DNA from: Nocardioides sp. URHA0032
GTDB taxonomy: Bacteria > Actinomycetota > Actinomycetes > Propionibacteriales > Nocardioidaceae
Direction of reading: 5' to 3'
Length of the DNA stretch: 64,000 bases
Assembly (NCBI RefSeq): GCF_000620645.1
Contig: NZ_KK211160.1
Location: forward strand, 186,001-250,000
Every line of letters starts with the position of its first letter. Position 1 is the stretch's first letter. Both the position numbers and the translations under genes were made by a program. This document shows, in pieces, positions 37,337 to 47,329 of the stretch. The notes below the pieces were generated by a model. The model had not been told where the DNA came from and ran no database searches. It was given only the letters and a program-made list of their open reading frames with translations.

Positions 37337-38848
37337 GTGAAGTTGACCCAGCAGGAACTCGAATCTCGACTCTGGGGAGCCGCCAACGCGCTCCGAGGAC
37401 CCGTCGACCCCGCCGACTTCAAGACCTACGTCTTCCCCATGCTCTTCTGGAAGTGGATCAGCGACACCTGGCTCCACGAACACCACGAAGCCGTCTCCAA
37501 GTGGGGCGACAACCTCGATGACGAGATCGAGGCCGACTTCCACCGCTTCGCGGTGCCGGATCAGTGCCTCTGGTCCGACGTCACCACCAAGACCGGCGAG
37601 AACCTCGGCGTCCGCGTCCGGCGCGCGCTCGACAAAGTCGAGCAGGCTAACCCCGCGACTCTCGCCAACGTCTTCGGTGACGCGCAGTGGGGCAACAAGG
37701 AACGCCTTCCCGAATCCGCTCTCATCGCGCTCGTCAACGCCTTCAACGGCGTTCCCCTTGACCCCGAGTCTGTCTCGCACGACGCGCTCGGCCACGCCTA
37801 CGAGTACCTCCTCAAGCAGTTCGCCGAAGCCTCCGGCAAGAAGGCAGGGGAGTTCTTCACGCCGCCAAGTGTCGTGCACCTGCTGGTCAACATCCTCGAC
37901 CCGAAGCCCGACGAGGAGGTCTACGACCCCGCCTGTGGCTCCGGGGGCATGCTCGTCGAAACCATCAACGCCATCGAAGCGCACGGCGGCGACTCCCGCG
38001 AGGTCCGACTGTTCGGACAAGAGGTCAATCTCACCACCTCCGCCATCGCCCGCATGAACCTCGCCTTCCACCAGAAGGTCGGCTCCGAGATCCGACGCGG
38101 CGACACCCTCCGAGAACCCAAGTTCTGGAACACCGACGGAACCTTCCGCCAGTTCGACGTCGTCCTCGCCAACCCACCCTTCTCGCTGGAGAACTGGGGA
38201 GCGGACACCTGGCCCGCCGACCCCCGCTCCTTCTGCGGCGTGCCTCCAGCGAAGAACGGCGACTACGCCTGGATCCAGCACATGATCGCCTCGATGAAGC
38301 CTGGGCACGGACGTGTCGGCGTCGTCATGCCCCACGGCGTTCTCTTCCGAGGCGGATCCGAAGCCAAGATCCGGCAGTGCCTGATCGAGGAGGATCGGTT
38401 GGAAGCAGTCATCGGTCTGCCTAACAATCTCTTCTACTCAACGACCATCCCGGCCTGTCTCCTCATCTTCCGTGCGGAAAAGTCGGAGGAGCGCAGGAAT
38501 CACGTCCTGTTCGTCGACGCCACTGCCCGGTTCACTAAGGACAAGAACCAGAACACGATGACCGAGGGCGACGTCCAGGTGACGCTGGACGCATACCGCA
38601 CAGGTGGCAATCCAAACGACGAGGGGATTGAGGCCCGGCTCGTACCCTTCGACGAGATCAAGGCGAATGGGTTCGACCTCAACATCACGCGTTACGTCGC
38701 AAAGGCCCGAGAAGAGTCCTTTGATGTCGGGTCGGCTCTAGTGGCCTACGGCGACTCACGGGAAGTTCGCCGAGAGACCGAGCGCGCCATGTTTGCGCGG
38801 CTGGCTGCTGCCGGAGTTGATGTGTCGACGTTGGGGGTCGGCGAATGA
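37337..38848 (+). CDS. hsdM: type I restriction-modification DNA methyltransferase
   Basis: N6-adenine methyltransferase subunit, about 503 residues. It begins MKLTQQELESRLWGAANALRGPVDPADFKTYVFPMLFWKWISD, the standard HsdM N-terminal domain; SAM-binding motif I is YDPACGSGGMLVE and the catalytic motif IV is NPPF in LANPPFSLENWG. GTG at 37337 is chosen because family similarity starts exactly there; an ATG at 37241 would add 32 unlike residues. It overlaps hsdS by four bases. Two HsdM with HsdS make the modification enzyme; HsdR completes the nuclease. Confidence 0.93.
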   Translation: MKLTQQELESRLWGAANALRGPVDPADFKTYVFPMLFWKWISDTWLHEHHEAVSKWGDNLDDEIEADFHRFAVPDQCLWSDVTTKTGENLGVRVRRALDKVEQANPATLANVFGDAQWGNKERLPESALIALVNAFNGVPLDPESVSHDALGHAYEYLLKQFAEASGKKAGEFFTPPSVVHLLVNILDPKPDEEVYDPACGSGGMLVETINAIEAHGGDSREVRLFGQEVNLTTSAIARMNLAFHQKVGSEIRRGDTLREPKFWNTDGTFRQFDVVLANPPFSLENWGADTWPADPRSFCGVPPAKNGDYAWIQHMIASMKPGHGRVGVVMPHGVLFRGGSEAKIRQCLIEEDRLEAVIGLPNNLFYSTTIPACLLIFRAEKSEERRNHVLFVDATARFTKDKNQNTMTEGDVQVTLDAYRTGGNPNDEGIEARLVPFDEIKANGFDLNITRYVAKAREESFDVGSALVAYGDSREVRRETERAMFARLAAAGVDVSTLGVGE

Positions 38849-40017
38849 GTGAGTGGCGGATTGCGACCCTAGGTGCTGTCGCGAACCTTCAGAACGGCTA
38901 CGCGTTCAAACCCGCTCAGTTGACAGGTCGTGGTGCCCCTGTCGTACGGATCAGGCAACTGCTGGACGCCTCTGCTGAGGTTGACTACAGCGATGTCCAA
39001 GTTCCAGAGCAGTTTTGGATCGAGGACGGTGACTTGATCTTCAGTTGGTCCGGAACGCTCGCCGCAGCGGTGTGGGGACGTGGGCCAGCGATACTGAACC
39101 AACACCTCTTCAAGGTAACGTCCGCGGACCAAGCAGTGGACCTGCGTTGGCTTCATCTTGTTCTCGATCACGCGATCGATGACCTCAACACCAAGACCCA
39201 TGGCACGACGATGAAACACATCACCAAGAAGGTGCTAGAGGCCCAGGCTGTTCCTGTCCCTCCGCGTGCGGAGCAGCGCCGCATTATTGATCTGATCGGC
39301 GGGATCGATGTGCATATTGGCGCGCTGTCCGAGGAACTTCAGTCCGCCCGGGCCTTGTATCGAAACGCTTCCAGTCGTCTGTGGCTAGATGTTGACGAGA
39401 TGGAGGCTCCGGCGCGCGCACTCGGCGACGTGATGGCCCTCGACATCGACCGGATCACGTTGGAGCCGGATGAGACATATTCGAGCGCGGGTGTTCTCGG
39501 GGCGGGACAGGGACTCATCAACAAAGGAACCTTTCGTGGGGCTGACACGGGCTACGCCGTCATGAACAGACTTCGTGTGGACCAGGTCGTGATGCGAAAA
39601 CTGACCGCCTGGGAGGGACCAATCACGATTGTTCCTGTCGCGTTCGACGGCTTCGTGGCCAGCAATGAGTTCCCCACCTTCAGCCTCACCTCTGAGGTGA
39701 GGGCCGGGTGGATGCGGCACGTCTGCCGGACCGAGCGGCTCTGGGAGGAGATGAAGAACAGGGTCACTGGCTCGGTTCAACGACGCAAGCGTCTGAATCC
39801 CGAACAACTGATGACGGTGTCGCTACCAGTGCCGAGCCGCGATGCGCAGGACCTCGCAGCCGCCGCGCTTGACGAAGTCGACGCGCTTGTCGGCGCTCTC
39901 GAAGTCGAACTTTCGACTACCCGCACATTGCGCCGTGCCTTGTTGACCGCACTCTTGCGCCAAGACCTCAATATTCCTGACTCATACGACTCTCTCCTGG
40001 AGAAGGCAGTCGTCTGA
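38845..40017 (+). CDS. hsdS: type I restriction-modification specificity subunit
   Basis: DNA-recognition subunit of 390 residues with the two-half design: a first target-recognition domain (about 1-140, ATLGAVANLQNGYAFKPAQL), a conserved helix with PVPPRAEQRRIIDLIGGIDVHIGALSEEL, a second recognition domain (about 185-325) and a second conserved helix (PVPSRDAQDLAAAALDEVDALVGALEVEL). The recognised bipartite sequence cannot be predicted here. It overlaps hsdM by four bases and hsdR by one base. Both halves look intact. Confidence 0.93.
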   Translation: MSEWRIATLGAVANLQNGYAFKPAQLTGRGAPVVRIRQLLDASAEVDYSDVQVPEQFWIEDGDLIFSWSGTLAAAVWGRGPAILNQHLFKVTSADQAVDLRWLHLVLDHAIDDLNTKTHGTTMKHITKKVLEAQAVPVPPRAEQRRIIDLIGGIDVHIGALSEELQSARALYRNASSRLWLDVDEMEAPARALGDVMALDIDRITLEPDETYSSAGVLGAGQGLINKGTFRGADTGYAVMNRLRVDQVVMRKLTAWEGPITIVPVAFDGFVASNEFPTFSLTSEVRAGWMRHVCRTERLWEEMKNRVTGSVQRRKRLNPEQLMTVSLPVPSRDAQDLAAAALDEVDALVGALEVELSTTRTLRRALLTALLRQDLNIPDSYDSLLEKAVV

Positions 40018-43000
40018 TGGCTGGGTTCAACGAATCATCCACGGTCCAGGCGTGGCTGGTGAAGCACCTGCAGTCCCTGGGATGGAAGCACGTGCCGGGC
40101 AACCAGTTGTCGCGTGCGAAAACGGACGTCTTCGTTGACGAGTGGCTGATCGAGGCGCTGGAGGTCCTGAATCCGGAGATTCATGGCTACCCCGAGCGCG
40201 TCGACGAGGTTATGCCAGTCGTACGCTCCGCTGCTCTCGCGGGTGCGACGGACGGGTTGGTGCCTGCGAACGAGCGCATGGTCGAGTTGCTGCGGGGTTC
40301 GAAAACGGTGCGTTTCGTCGGCACGGATGAGGACGTGCCGGTTCGGTTGATCGACTTCGGGGATCCGGACGACTTGCGCCTCGGGAATGCTCCGACCGAG
40401 AACGATTACGTCGTCTCCGATGAGGTGAGTTTCGGACCGCCGGGCAAGGAGCGGCGTTTCGACGTGGTGCTGTTCGTGAACGGCATCCCGCTCGTCGTAG
40501 TCGAGACGAAGACGCCGGTGAACGCGAGCGTGTCCTGGTACAACGCCGCGAAGGACCTGGCGAACGTTTATTGCGTCGAGCATCCGTCGTTCTTCGTGCC
40601 GAATGTGCTGATGGTGGCCACCGAGGGCCGGGAGTACCGGTTCGGTGCGGTGGGGCAGTTCCCAGAGGAGTGGGAACTTTGGGGCTCGACCGACGATCCG
40701 TTCGACCTCGACGGGTTGCCGCGCGTGAAGCGGTCGGTCGAACTCCAACTGACACCCGCGCGGGTGCTGAGCATCCTGCGAGACTTCACCCTGTTTGAGA
40801 ACACCCTCGCCGGACAGAAGCGGAAACTACTTCCTAGGTACCCGCAGGTCGAGGCCGCTGAGGCAATCTTCGAGAAGGTCCTCACCGGACGCCCCGGCGG
40901 CCTCGTCGAGCACTACCAGGGCACCGGCAAGACGCTGCTGCAGGCGTTCGCCGCCGTCATGCTGCTGCGCGACGACCGCATCGGTGGACCGACGGTCATC
41001 TGTGTGGTCGACCGCCTCGACCTGATCGAGCAGACCCAGCGGCAGTTCACCACCGCCGGACTCCCGCGCCTCACCGTCGCCACCTCGAAGTCTCACCTCC
41101 GGCAACTGCTCGCCGAGGACTTCCGGGGCATCATCATGACGACCATCCACCGGTTCGACCGAGAGAACAAGACGCTCCCGCCGCCGGTGCTCAACCGCCG
41201 CACCAACATCATCGTCACCGTCGACGAAGCGCACCGGACCACCGAAGGCTCTCTCGGCGATGACATGCGCGCCGCGCTGCCGCACGCCCGGTTCTTCGGC
41301 CTCACCGGCTCGCCGGTCGCGGACAAGGACCGCAACACCTTCAAGTTGTTCGGCGACCCGAACGACCCCGGCTACGTCATGTCTCGCTACGAGCCGGAGC
41401 GCTCGATCGCTGACGGTGCCTCGGTGCCGATCCATGTCGAGCCCCGCCTGGTGGATTTCCACCTCAACAAGGCCGCGCTCGACGAAGCGTTCAAGGAACT
41501 GGTCGCGCAGGAGGGCCTCACCGAGGAGCAGACCGACTTCCTCTCCGGGAAGGCCGCCTCGGTCAAGACCCTCATGATGAACTCCGAGCGCATCCGCGCG
41601 GTGTGCGAGGACATCGTGGACCACTACACGATGAAGGTCGCCCCGCTCGGGATGAAGGCCATGGTCGTCGCCTACGACCGCGAACTCGTCGTCGCCTACG
41701 AAGCCGAGATCAAGCGCATCCTCGCCGAGCGCGGACACGCCTACGGCGTCGAGGTCGTCATGTCCGTCGGGTCCGGCAAGAACGAGCCCTCTGAGTGGGG
41801 TCGGTACGCCCTGACCCGTGAGCAGGAAGCCGACGTGAAGCGCCGCTTCAACGACTTCCGCAACCCGCTCACCTTCGTGGTCGTCACCGCCAAGTTTCTC
41901 ACCGGGTTCGACGCCCCCATCCTGTTCGCCCAGTACCTCGACCGGCCACTCCGGAAGGTCACCCTCTTCCAGGCGATCACCCGCCCGAACCGGAATTGGA
42001 CCAATCCCGAGACCCGGCAGCGCAAGCGATATGGCCTCGTCGTCGACTACGTCGGCCTCGGCGAAGAGATCGGCAAGGCACTCACCCCGGCCGACCCCAC
42101 CAAGGGCGGCAAGCGGCCCGTCGACGTCGACGAACTTGCCGACACCTTCGTCGAGAAGATCATCGAGACACTCGACAGGTTCCGCGGCATCGACCGGACC
42201 GCCACCGACTTCGAGACCCTCGCCGAAGCGCGCGACCGGCTGCCACCCGGTGACGAGCGCGACAAGTACGCCCGCGAGTTCACCGGCCTTGAAACCATGT
42301 GGGAGTTCCTGGACCCCCACCCGGTCCTCGCGGAGTACCAGGACGACTACAAGTGGCTCGCCAAGGTCTACGAAGCCGTCAAGCCCACCAAGGTCTCCAA
42401 CGACATCCTCTGGGCACGCCTCGGAGCCAAGACCCTCGACCTTGTCCACGGACACATCAGCAACGTCACCATCCGAGGCACCGGACTCGAAGAGGTCGTC
42501 GTCGACCCCGAAGCCATCCAAGCCATCAAGCAACTCATCCTCGACGAACGCGCCAAGAACGGCGACGCAGACGGACAAGACGACGACGGCGAGCAGGACT
42601 CCATCACCGTCGCCGACGTCCTCGACACCATCGAAGCCCGCATCAAGCGACGCTTCGACAAGTCCGGCGCAGCCATCTACCAAACCCTCGCCGAACGCAT
42701 CGACGCCCTCCGAGCCCAGGCGCTCCAAAAGGTCGGCGACTCCATCGAGTGGATCAAGAAGGCCCTCGAAGTCGCCAAGTTGACCGTCCAAGCCGAGAAG
42801 ATTGAAGACGAAGGCAACCTCGCCGACGCCGAACGACTCCTCGACCCCAACATCGGAGCACTCACCCAGATCGTCGACGAGAACAAACCCGAGAACGCCC
42901 CCGTCGTCGTCGAAGACCTCGCACGCGACATCGACGCCATCGTCAAACAGGTCCGGTTCACCGGCTGGAACCAGAACAACCCTGACGGAGACAAACTCGT

Positions 43001-43097
43001 CCGCCGCAACATCCGCGACGTCCTCGGCTCCTACGGCCTCCCGCCCACCGGGCCGCTGTTCGACAACACCTACGCCTACGTCAGCGAGAACTACTGA
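40017..43097 (+). CDS. hsdR: type I restriction-modification nuclease/translocase
   Basis: The 1026-residue restriction subunit. The N-terminal nuclease domain has FDVVLFVNGIPLVVVETKTPV, a PD-(D/E)XK-type ETK motif. The superfamily 2 motor follows: Walker A YQGTGKTLLQAFA, DEAH box VTVDEAHRT, motif III LTGSPV, and motifs V-VI VVTAKFLTGFDAPI and QAITRPNRNW. The C-terminal 250 residues are helical and bind the methylase. ATG 40017 shares a base with the hsdS stop. The operon looks complete and functional. Confidence 0.94.
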   Translation: MAGFNESSTVQAWLVKHLQSLGWKHVPGNQLSRAKTDVFVDEWLIEALEVLNPEIHGYPERVDEVMPVVRSAALAGATDGLVPANERMVELLRGSKTVRFVGTDEDVPVRLIDFGDPDDLRLGNAPTENDYVVSDEVSFGPPGKERRFDVVLFVNGIPLVVVETKTPVNASVSWYNAAKDLANVYCVEHPSFFVPNVLMVATEGREYRFGAVGQFPEEWELWGSTDDPFDLDGLPRVKRSVELQLTPARVLSILRDFTLFENTLAGQKRKLLPRYPQVEAAEAIFEKVLTGRPGGLVEHYQGTGKTLLQAFAAVMLLRDDRIGGPTVICVVDRLDLIEQTQRQFTTAGLPRLTVATSKSHLRQLLAEDFRGIIMTTIHRFDRENKTLPPPVLNRRTNIIVTVDEAHRTTEGSLGDDMRAALPHARFFGLTGSPVADKDRNTFKLFGDPNDPGYVMSRYEPERSIADGASVPIHVEPRLVDFHLNKAALDEAFKELVAQEGLTEEQTDFLSGKAASVKTLMMNSERIRAVCEDIVDHYTMKVAPLGMKAMVVAYDRELVVAYEAEIKRILAERGHAYGVEVVMSVGSGKNEPSEWGRYALTREQEADVKRRFNDFRNPLTFVVVTAKFLTGFDAPILFAQYLDRPLRKVTLFQAITRPNRNWTNPETRQRKRYGLVVDYVGLGEEIGKALTPADPTKGGKRPVDVDELADTFVEKIIETLDRFRGIDRTATDFETLAEARDRLPPGDERDKYAREFTGLETMWEFLDPHPVLAEYQDDYKWLAKVYEAVKPTKVSNDILWARLGAKTLDLVHGHISNVTIRGTGLEEVVVDPEAIQAIKQLILDERAKNGDADGQDDDGEQDSITVADVLDTIEARIKRRFDKSGAAIYQTLAERIDALRAQALQKVGDSIEWIKKALEVAKLTVQAEKIEDEGNLADAERLLDPNIGALTQIVDENKPENAPVVVEDLARDIDAIVKQVRFTGWNQNNPDGDKLVRRNIRDVLGSYGLPPTGPLFDNTYAYVSENY

Positions 43098-43180
43098 CGG
43101 CGACCGCCTTATGCGAGCGATGCCCGCTCGAACCGAATTGACCCTTGCAGGAAGCCTGCCCGAACTTGGAGAACGCCACA

Positions 43181-45226
43181 GTGACAACGGGGGACAACGC
43201 AGACGCGTCCGCTCGCGGACTAATCGGGTACGCCGTGCTGCGCGCCAATTTCAACTACGAAGCGCCCAGTTACGTCGACAACTTCGCACCCTACGTTCTC
43301 GACGCATTGGCTCGCCGCCATCCTCAAGCGATGACCGAGGCTCAGGTCGCCGAGGACGTTCGCAACAACTTCGGTTTTACCATCCCCGACCGCGTGGTCG
43401 GAACGCTTCTCAAGCGTGCGTCTAGGAAGAACCAGGTGCAGCGGTCGGACACCGGATATGTCCTCACAGCCTCCCACCTTGGCAAGGTCCCCGATGTCAG
43501 CGCCGAGGTAGCGAAGTTCGGGCGCCAGCAGCAAGAGGTCTCCTCGAAGTTCCTTGACTTCGTCAGCGGCTTCGCGCCGCAACATCTGCACCTCGTTCAA
43601 GACGAACCCGCGAGGCATCTCAGCCACTTCGTCGAGGCGCATGCGGCACCGCTGCTTTCCCATGCCCTACGTGGCAACCGTCGCAACATCGAGCACGACG
43701 ACATGACCGGCCCGGACTTCTTGGTCAACGTGTTCATTCGCGAGATCGGCGACAAGGATGCCACCGCGTTCGGCTACGTCGTCGACCTGGTTAAGGGCGC
43801 AATCCTTGCAGCCGTGGTCGACTTGGGTACCGGGCAACTCAAGCGCAAACTTCGCGACCTTCATCTCGTCCTTGATACGCCAATTCTCCTCAAGGCCCTA
43901 GGGTTCCAAGGCGCAGAACACCAGCGGGCGACAACCCAAGCGATCGCCCTCGCCGCTACGCACGACGCACAAGCCGTCTGCTTTCCGCACACCATCAAGG
44001 AAGTGGACGGAGTGCTGGACTCCGTCGTGCCCGTGCTGCGAAGCCGAGGAGCACGAGCCGGAGCGCTCCGCGAGGTTGACGCCCACTTCCTCGACAAGGG
44101 CTCCATGCCTGCCGACATCGAGATCGAACGGGGCAACCTGAGGAATCGCATCCGAAGCCTCGGCATTCGCGAGGTCCAGCCGCCCGACAACCACTACACG
44201 TACGGGTTGGACGAAGGCGCGCTCGACGCATTGCTGGAGAAGCATGTGCACTACCGCAGCCCGGGCACCCGCAGATATGACGTCGACAGCCTCTCTGCCA
44301 TTCACCGCCTGCGAAAGGGCAGTAGCGCTGGAGACTTCGAAAAGTGCGGCTTCGTCCTCATCACCGACAACGTCAACGTCATTCGAGCCGCCCGCCGCGT
44401 GGACGAGCGCCATGAGTGGCCCCTCGCGATGCACGATGCGGACATGGCCGCGCTCCTTTGGGTTCGCAGCCCCGCAGTCAACGAAGACCTGCCCCGGATG
44501 CAACTACTGGCTACCGTTTACTCGGGCATGCAGCCAGGCGGACACCTATGGGCGAAGTACCTCGACGAGATCGAACGCCTCCAGATCAGCGGCGAGGTCA
44601 GCGAAGACGACGCCCTGCTACTCCGAGCCCGTCCTGAGGCACGCTCCGCGCTGATGACCGAGACACTGGGCGAAGGCGTGGACATCGACCGCGAGTCCAT
44701 CGCCGCCGTACTCGACCGCGTTCGCGACGACCTGCAACACCCAGTCAAGACGCAACTTGCCACTGCGGAACTCGCCCGCGAAGCCGCGCTGCATGCCGCG
44801 CAGGCAGCACAACAGTCGCAACAGAGCGAGAAGGAACAACGCGAAAGCGTCGAGCGCGAGGTGGAGGACCTGCGCCACCAAGTTGCGTCCATGCGACAGG
44901 CCCACGGTGCACAACATGAATCCATCCGGGAGCGCGCTGAGACGCATGCCCGACGGATGGTGAGCGTGCTCATCTACGGATTGGGCGCGGTTCTCGTAGC
45001 CGGGGCGGCAGTGCGAGTCGCGGCTCCTGAGTGGTCGAACAAGTTGCCGAACTGGCTTGCTCTGACGTTCCTCGCGTGCGGCCTCCTCGTGTTTGGGGTC
45101 GGAGCGTGGCGACACTTCGCAGGAGGAAGCCTTCGAGAATGGGCCAGGAAGGTCGAGAAGCCCCTCGCTCGTCGACTAGAGCGGCGCGCGCGCCGCCGGG
45201 CGGGCCTTCCCGACGCGGCTTCCTGA
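43181..45226 (+). CDS. PIN-like nuclease protein with C-terminal membrane anchor
   Basis: A 681-residue protein encoded 83 bases after hsdR. Residues 20-95 look like a winged helix (YVLDALARRHPQAMTEAQVAEDVRNNFGF). Residues about 225-430 resemble a PIN-type fold: LVLDTPILLKAL (D232), KEVDGVLDSV (E274), RRYDVDSLSAIHRL (D367, D369) and GFVLITDNVNVIRAA (D396). A Gln/Glu-rich coiled coil (about 530-600) leads to two membrane helices (MVSVLIYGLGAVLVAGAAV and LPNWLALTFLACGLLVFGVG). GTG 43181 has a GGAG site; a TTG at 43145 is possible. No family is known to me; an RNase or defence effector is inferred. Confidence 0.6.
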   Translation: MTTGDNADASARGLIGYAVLRANFNYEAPSYVDNFAPYVLDALARRHPQAMTEAQVAEDVRNNFGFTIPDRVVGTLLKRASRKNQVQRSDTGYVLTASHLGKVPDVSAEVAKFGRQQQEVSSKFLDFVSGFAPQHLHLVQDEPARHLSHFVEAHAAPLLSHALRGNRRNIEHDDMTGPDFLVNVFIREIGDKDATAFGYVVDLVKGAILAAVVDLGTGQLKRKLRDLHLVLDTPILLKALGFQGAEHQRATTQAIALAATHDAQAVCFPHTIKEVDGVLDSVVPVLRSRGARAGALREVDAHFLDKGSMPADIEIERGNLRNRIRSLGIREVQPPDNHYTYGLDEGALDALLEKHVHYRSPGTRRYDVDSLSAIHRLRKGSSAGDFEKCGFVLITDNVNVIRAARRVDERHEWPLAMHDADMAALLWVRSPAVNEDLPRMQLLATVYSGMQPGGHLWAKYLDEIERLQISGEVSEDDALLLRARPEARSALMTETLGEGVDIDRESIAAVLDRVRDDLQHPVKTQLATAELAREAALHAAQAAQQSQQSEKEQRESVEREVEDLRHQVASMRQAHGAQHESIRERAETHARRMVSVLIYGLGAVLVAGAAVRVAAPEWSNKLPNWLALTFLACGLLVFGVGAWRHFAGGSLREWARKVEKPLARRLERRARRRAGLPDAAS

Positions 45227-45280
45227 CGGATCACCCGACTCGGCTGTCACCACAGAGACATGGTCGATGCGGTTCAGTCG

Positions 45281-45303
45281 CAAGACGTCTGTTCGTCTTG
45301 TTT
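45281..45303 (+). terminator. intrinsic terminator
   Basis: Perfect 7-base hairpin CAAGACG-TCTGTT-CGTCTTG at 45281-45300 followed by TTT, 55 bases after the stop of the PIN-like gene. It fits the end of the hsd/PIN-like transcription unit. Confidence 0.6.
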
Positions 45304-45375
45304 GCTCATGTCTCGACGGTGCGCATCCGATAGATGCCCCGGAGGCGAACGGTTCGCCCTATGCACGGGGGAGTG

Positions 45376-46242
45376 ATGGTGTTGAAGCGAGTCCTTGCCT
45401 TTGTTGCGGGAGCAGGCGCACTGGTTGGCCTGGCGATGCCCGTGGTCGTGACTGCTCCGGCAGACGCTTCTACCGGGGCTGAATCTGGCACGGCGGCGGT
45501 ATCCGCCAGTGCCGCGAAGCCAGCGCTGACGGCGTCGGCGAAGGACGTTGAGGAGGGTGACCGGTACACCCTGACCGCGACCATCAAGTCAGCGTCGACC
45601 GCCACACAAGCCACATTGGAGAAGTGGCGTCCCTCCCTCTACGGCTGGGACGCGCCCGCGTGGGTCTCGGTCAAGACCGTCAACGTTGCCAAGCGGGGCA
45701 AGGTGCCGTTCAAGGTCGTCGCGACCGACGAAAACGCCGAACGCTATCGCGTGGCCGTGACCTACAAGAACACCACCAAACCTGCCGTCTCCAAGCCCGT
45801 GGCTGTGACGGTATGGCGCTGGATCCCGCTCTCCGAGTACGACCCGTACTACGAGACCGGCGGAGCCGTCTTCGGAACGACCACCATCAACGGGCACGCG
45901 TACTCCGGGTGGGGAGCCGCCTCCTACTCCCACACCGGGGCATGGGAGAGCCGGTTCACCCCCGGACGGCACTGCAAGTCCTTCCAGGCTGTCCTCGGGC
46001 TCGGTGACATCTCCGCCGACGACTCGTCCGGGTCCATCACGCTCACCGCCGACGATGAACCCATCTACACCTCGCCCGCCCTGACGCCGGGCATGAGCGT
46101 CCCGGTCACGCTCGACCTGGCGACGCCGTACCGGTTCGGCATCCAGTTGTTCGGCACCACGCCCGGCGGCACCACCGGACGGGACGAGGTCGAGGCTTGG
46201 CCTGTTCTCGGCGAGCCTGCGTTCCTGTGCACGGGCGTCTGA
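45376..46242 (+). CDS. secreted protein with NPCBM-like C-terminal domain
   Basis: Exported protein of about 288 residues. The signal peptide is MVLKRVLAFVAGAGALVGLAMPVVVTAPADA. Residues 45-140 form a small beta domain (YTLTATIKSASTATQATLEKWR, the wording of bacterial Ig-like or adhesin repeats). The C-terminal 130 residues (NGHAYSGWGAASYSH...CKSFQAVLGLGDISADDSSGSITLTADDEPIY) look like an NPCBM/NEW2-type carbohydrate-binding module. ATG 45376 is one of several possible starts; the GGGGGAG site just before it also suits GTG 45379. Its role in the island is unknown. Confidence 0.7.
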   Translation: MVLKRVLAFVAGAGALVGLAMPVVVTAPADASTGAESGTAAVSASAAKPALTASAKDVEEGDRYTLTATIKSASTATQATLEKWRPSLYGWDAPAWVSVKTVNVAKRGKVPFKVVATDENAERYRVAVTYKNTTKPAVSKPVAVTVWRWIPLSEYDPYYETGGAVFGTTTINGHAYSGWGAASYSHTGAWESRFTPGRHCKSFQAVLGLGDISADDSSGSITLTADDEPIYTSPALTPGMSVPVTLDLATPYRFGIQLFGTTPGGTTGRDEVEAWPVLGEPAFLCTGV

Positions 46243-46451
46243 CCTTCGCCGCTGCTTTCTTACTCTTTGTCACTTCTCGAACCCGAGACGACCCGCAACC
46301 TTCGCGTCCGGGGCGTGTTCCTTCGTCATTCCCGGAGGTGGCCCGAGCCAAATCCGTGCCCTTCCACGCTTCGCCGGAGCGCCTGTGCAGGAGCAGCCTC
46401 GGTGGTGTTCTGGGGTAGCCTCCCCGCCAGCGCAAACCGTAGGCTGCAGAC

Positions 46452-46628
46452 GTGGTCGTCCTGATCATCGTCATCGCCGCCGCGGTTGTCTTCGGGCTCG
46501 CTGTCGGCTCGCGAATCTTCGCGGCGGAAACCACTCCGCGTGCCCCCGGTGCTCTGCTGGTCTTGCTTGGAGCGGTCGGGGCGATGGCTTGGTACGCATC
46601 CACCCATGTGTTCGGCTCCATAGACTGA
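46452..46628 (+). CDS. small two-helix membrane protein
   Basis: A 58-residue frame starting at GTG 46452. It is almost wholly two hydrophobic helices, VVLIIVIAAAVVFGLAVG and GALLVLLGAVGAMAWYAS, joined by a short loop SRIFAAETTPRAP. No family is recognised. GC-rich third positions and a clean hydrophobic pattern support it, but no clear ribosome site is seen, so confidence is moderate. Confidence 0.5.
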   Translation: MVVLIIVIAAAVVFGLAVGSRIFAAETTPRAPGALLVLLGAVGAMAWYASTHVFGSID

Positions 46629-46739
46629 GGGGACGCGCGAAGATTGCGTGGCGAAGCAGGACGAGGGCCGTTACCGAAGTTGTTCACCCTGCTCGGGCCG
46701 CGCCCGGGCACTGCGTCGCCTGACGCAATTCACCATCAT

Positions 46740-46798
46740 CGTCGGGTGCACCTGCACACAGCGCACCCGACGACGATGCTGGTCGACAGCGTCCGGCC
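46740..46798. repeat. island hairpin H1 with downstream conserved hairpin
   Basis: CGTCGGGTGC (46740-46749) pairs with GCACCCGACG (46763-46772). The 19-base core at 46747-46765 matches hairpin H2 at 15 of 19 positions. Nine bases on, 46775-46798 repeats a 24-base segment found again at 48892-48915 with one difference; it can itself pair GATGCTG with CAGCGTC by one G-T pair. Confidence 0.6.
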
Positions 46799-46868
46799 AC
46801 ACCGCCTCAGCGCGCATGCGAACCAAGCGCTGCGATCCGCACGAGGGCGCACAACCCAGCAGTCTTGA

Positions 46869-47183
46869 ACCGCGACCCGGGTCGATGATGACGTTGCCGT
46901 CCGCGTCGGCTACGACCTGTCGAAGGCCCGATCGCCACGGGAGTTGGCCCTGTGGACCCGTTGGAGCCGCGAGCATCAAGGGCGACGAGTAGACCTCATG
47001 ATGCGCGGGCTGCTGTGCGATCTCGGCACTGATCCGGTCGCCGCGATCCGCGACTGGCTCGACCAAGGCATCCGCAAGCCCCAGAGTTCACCGGGCCACC
47101 TCCGACGAAAGGCCGTCATCTTCAACGACCCGTCGCACCGACGCGGAGAGGTCATCTGGGACCCCGCCGCGAGCCAAACGTGA
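46869..47183 (+). pseudogene. truncated copy of the nucleotidyltransferase-like gene
   Basis: The open frame from a stop at 46866 to TGA at 47181 reads VGYDLSKARSPRELALWTRWSREHQGRRVDLMMRGLLCDL and so on. It is clearly related to the C-terminal half of the gene at 51161 (RYDMSKARSAQEATTWTKWHREHEGRRVDLMMRGLRCDL), with shared endings RRKAVI..DP..RRGEVIW. The N-terminal half with the GA...DLD active-site motif is missing and no good start is present, so I read it as a degraded duplicate. Confidence 0.7.
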
Positions 47184-47329
47184 GGAAGGGCTGGACTGTG
47201 CGCCCAGCGCGTCGTCTAGCCCGGTTTCCGCGACTGTCGGACCCGACGTCTAACGTCCCGGGTCCGAGCCAGAAGCAGGGGTCGAGCGGCTCACCCGGGT
47301 AACCCACCTGAGCGAGAGGACCGACCCCG

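Noticed and set aside
40827-43187. A 786-residue minus-strand frame opposite hsdR
   Set aside because: It mirrors hsdR, whose motor and nuclease motifs are complete; the opposite frame is Val/Gly/Leu repetitive.
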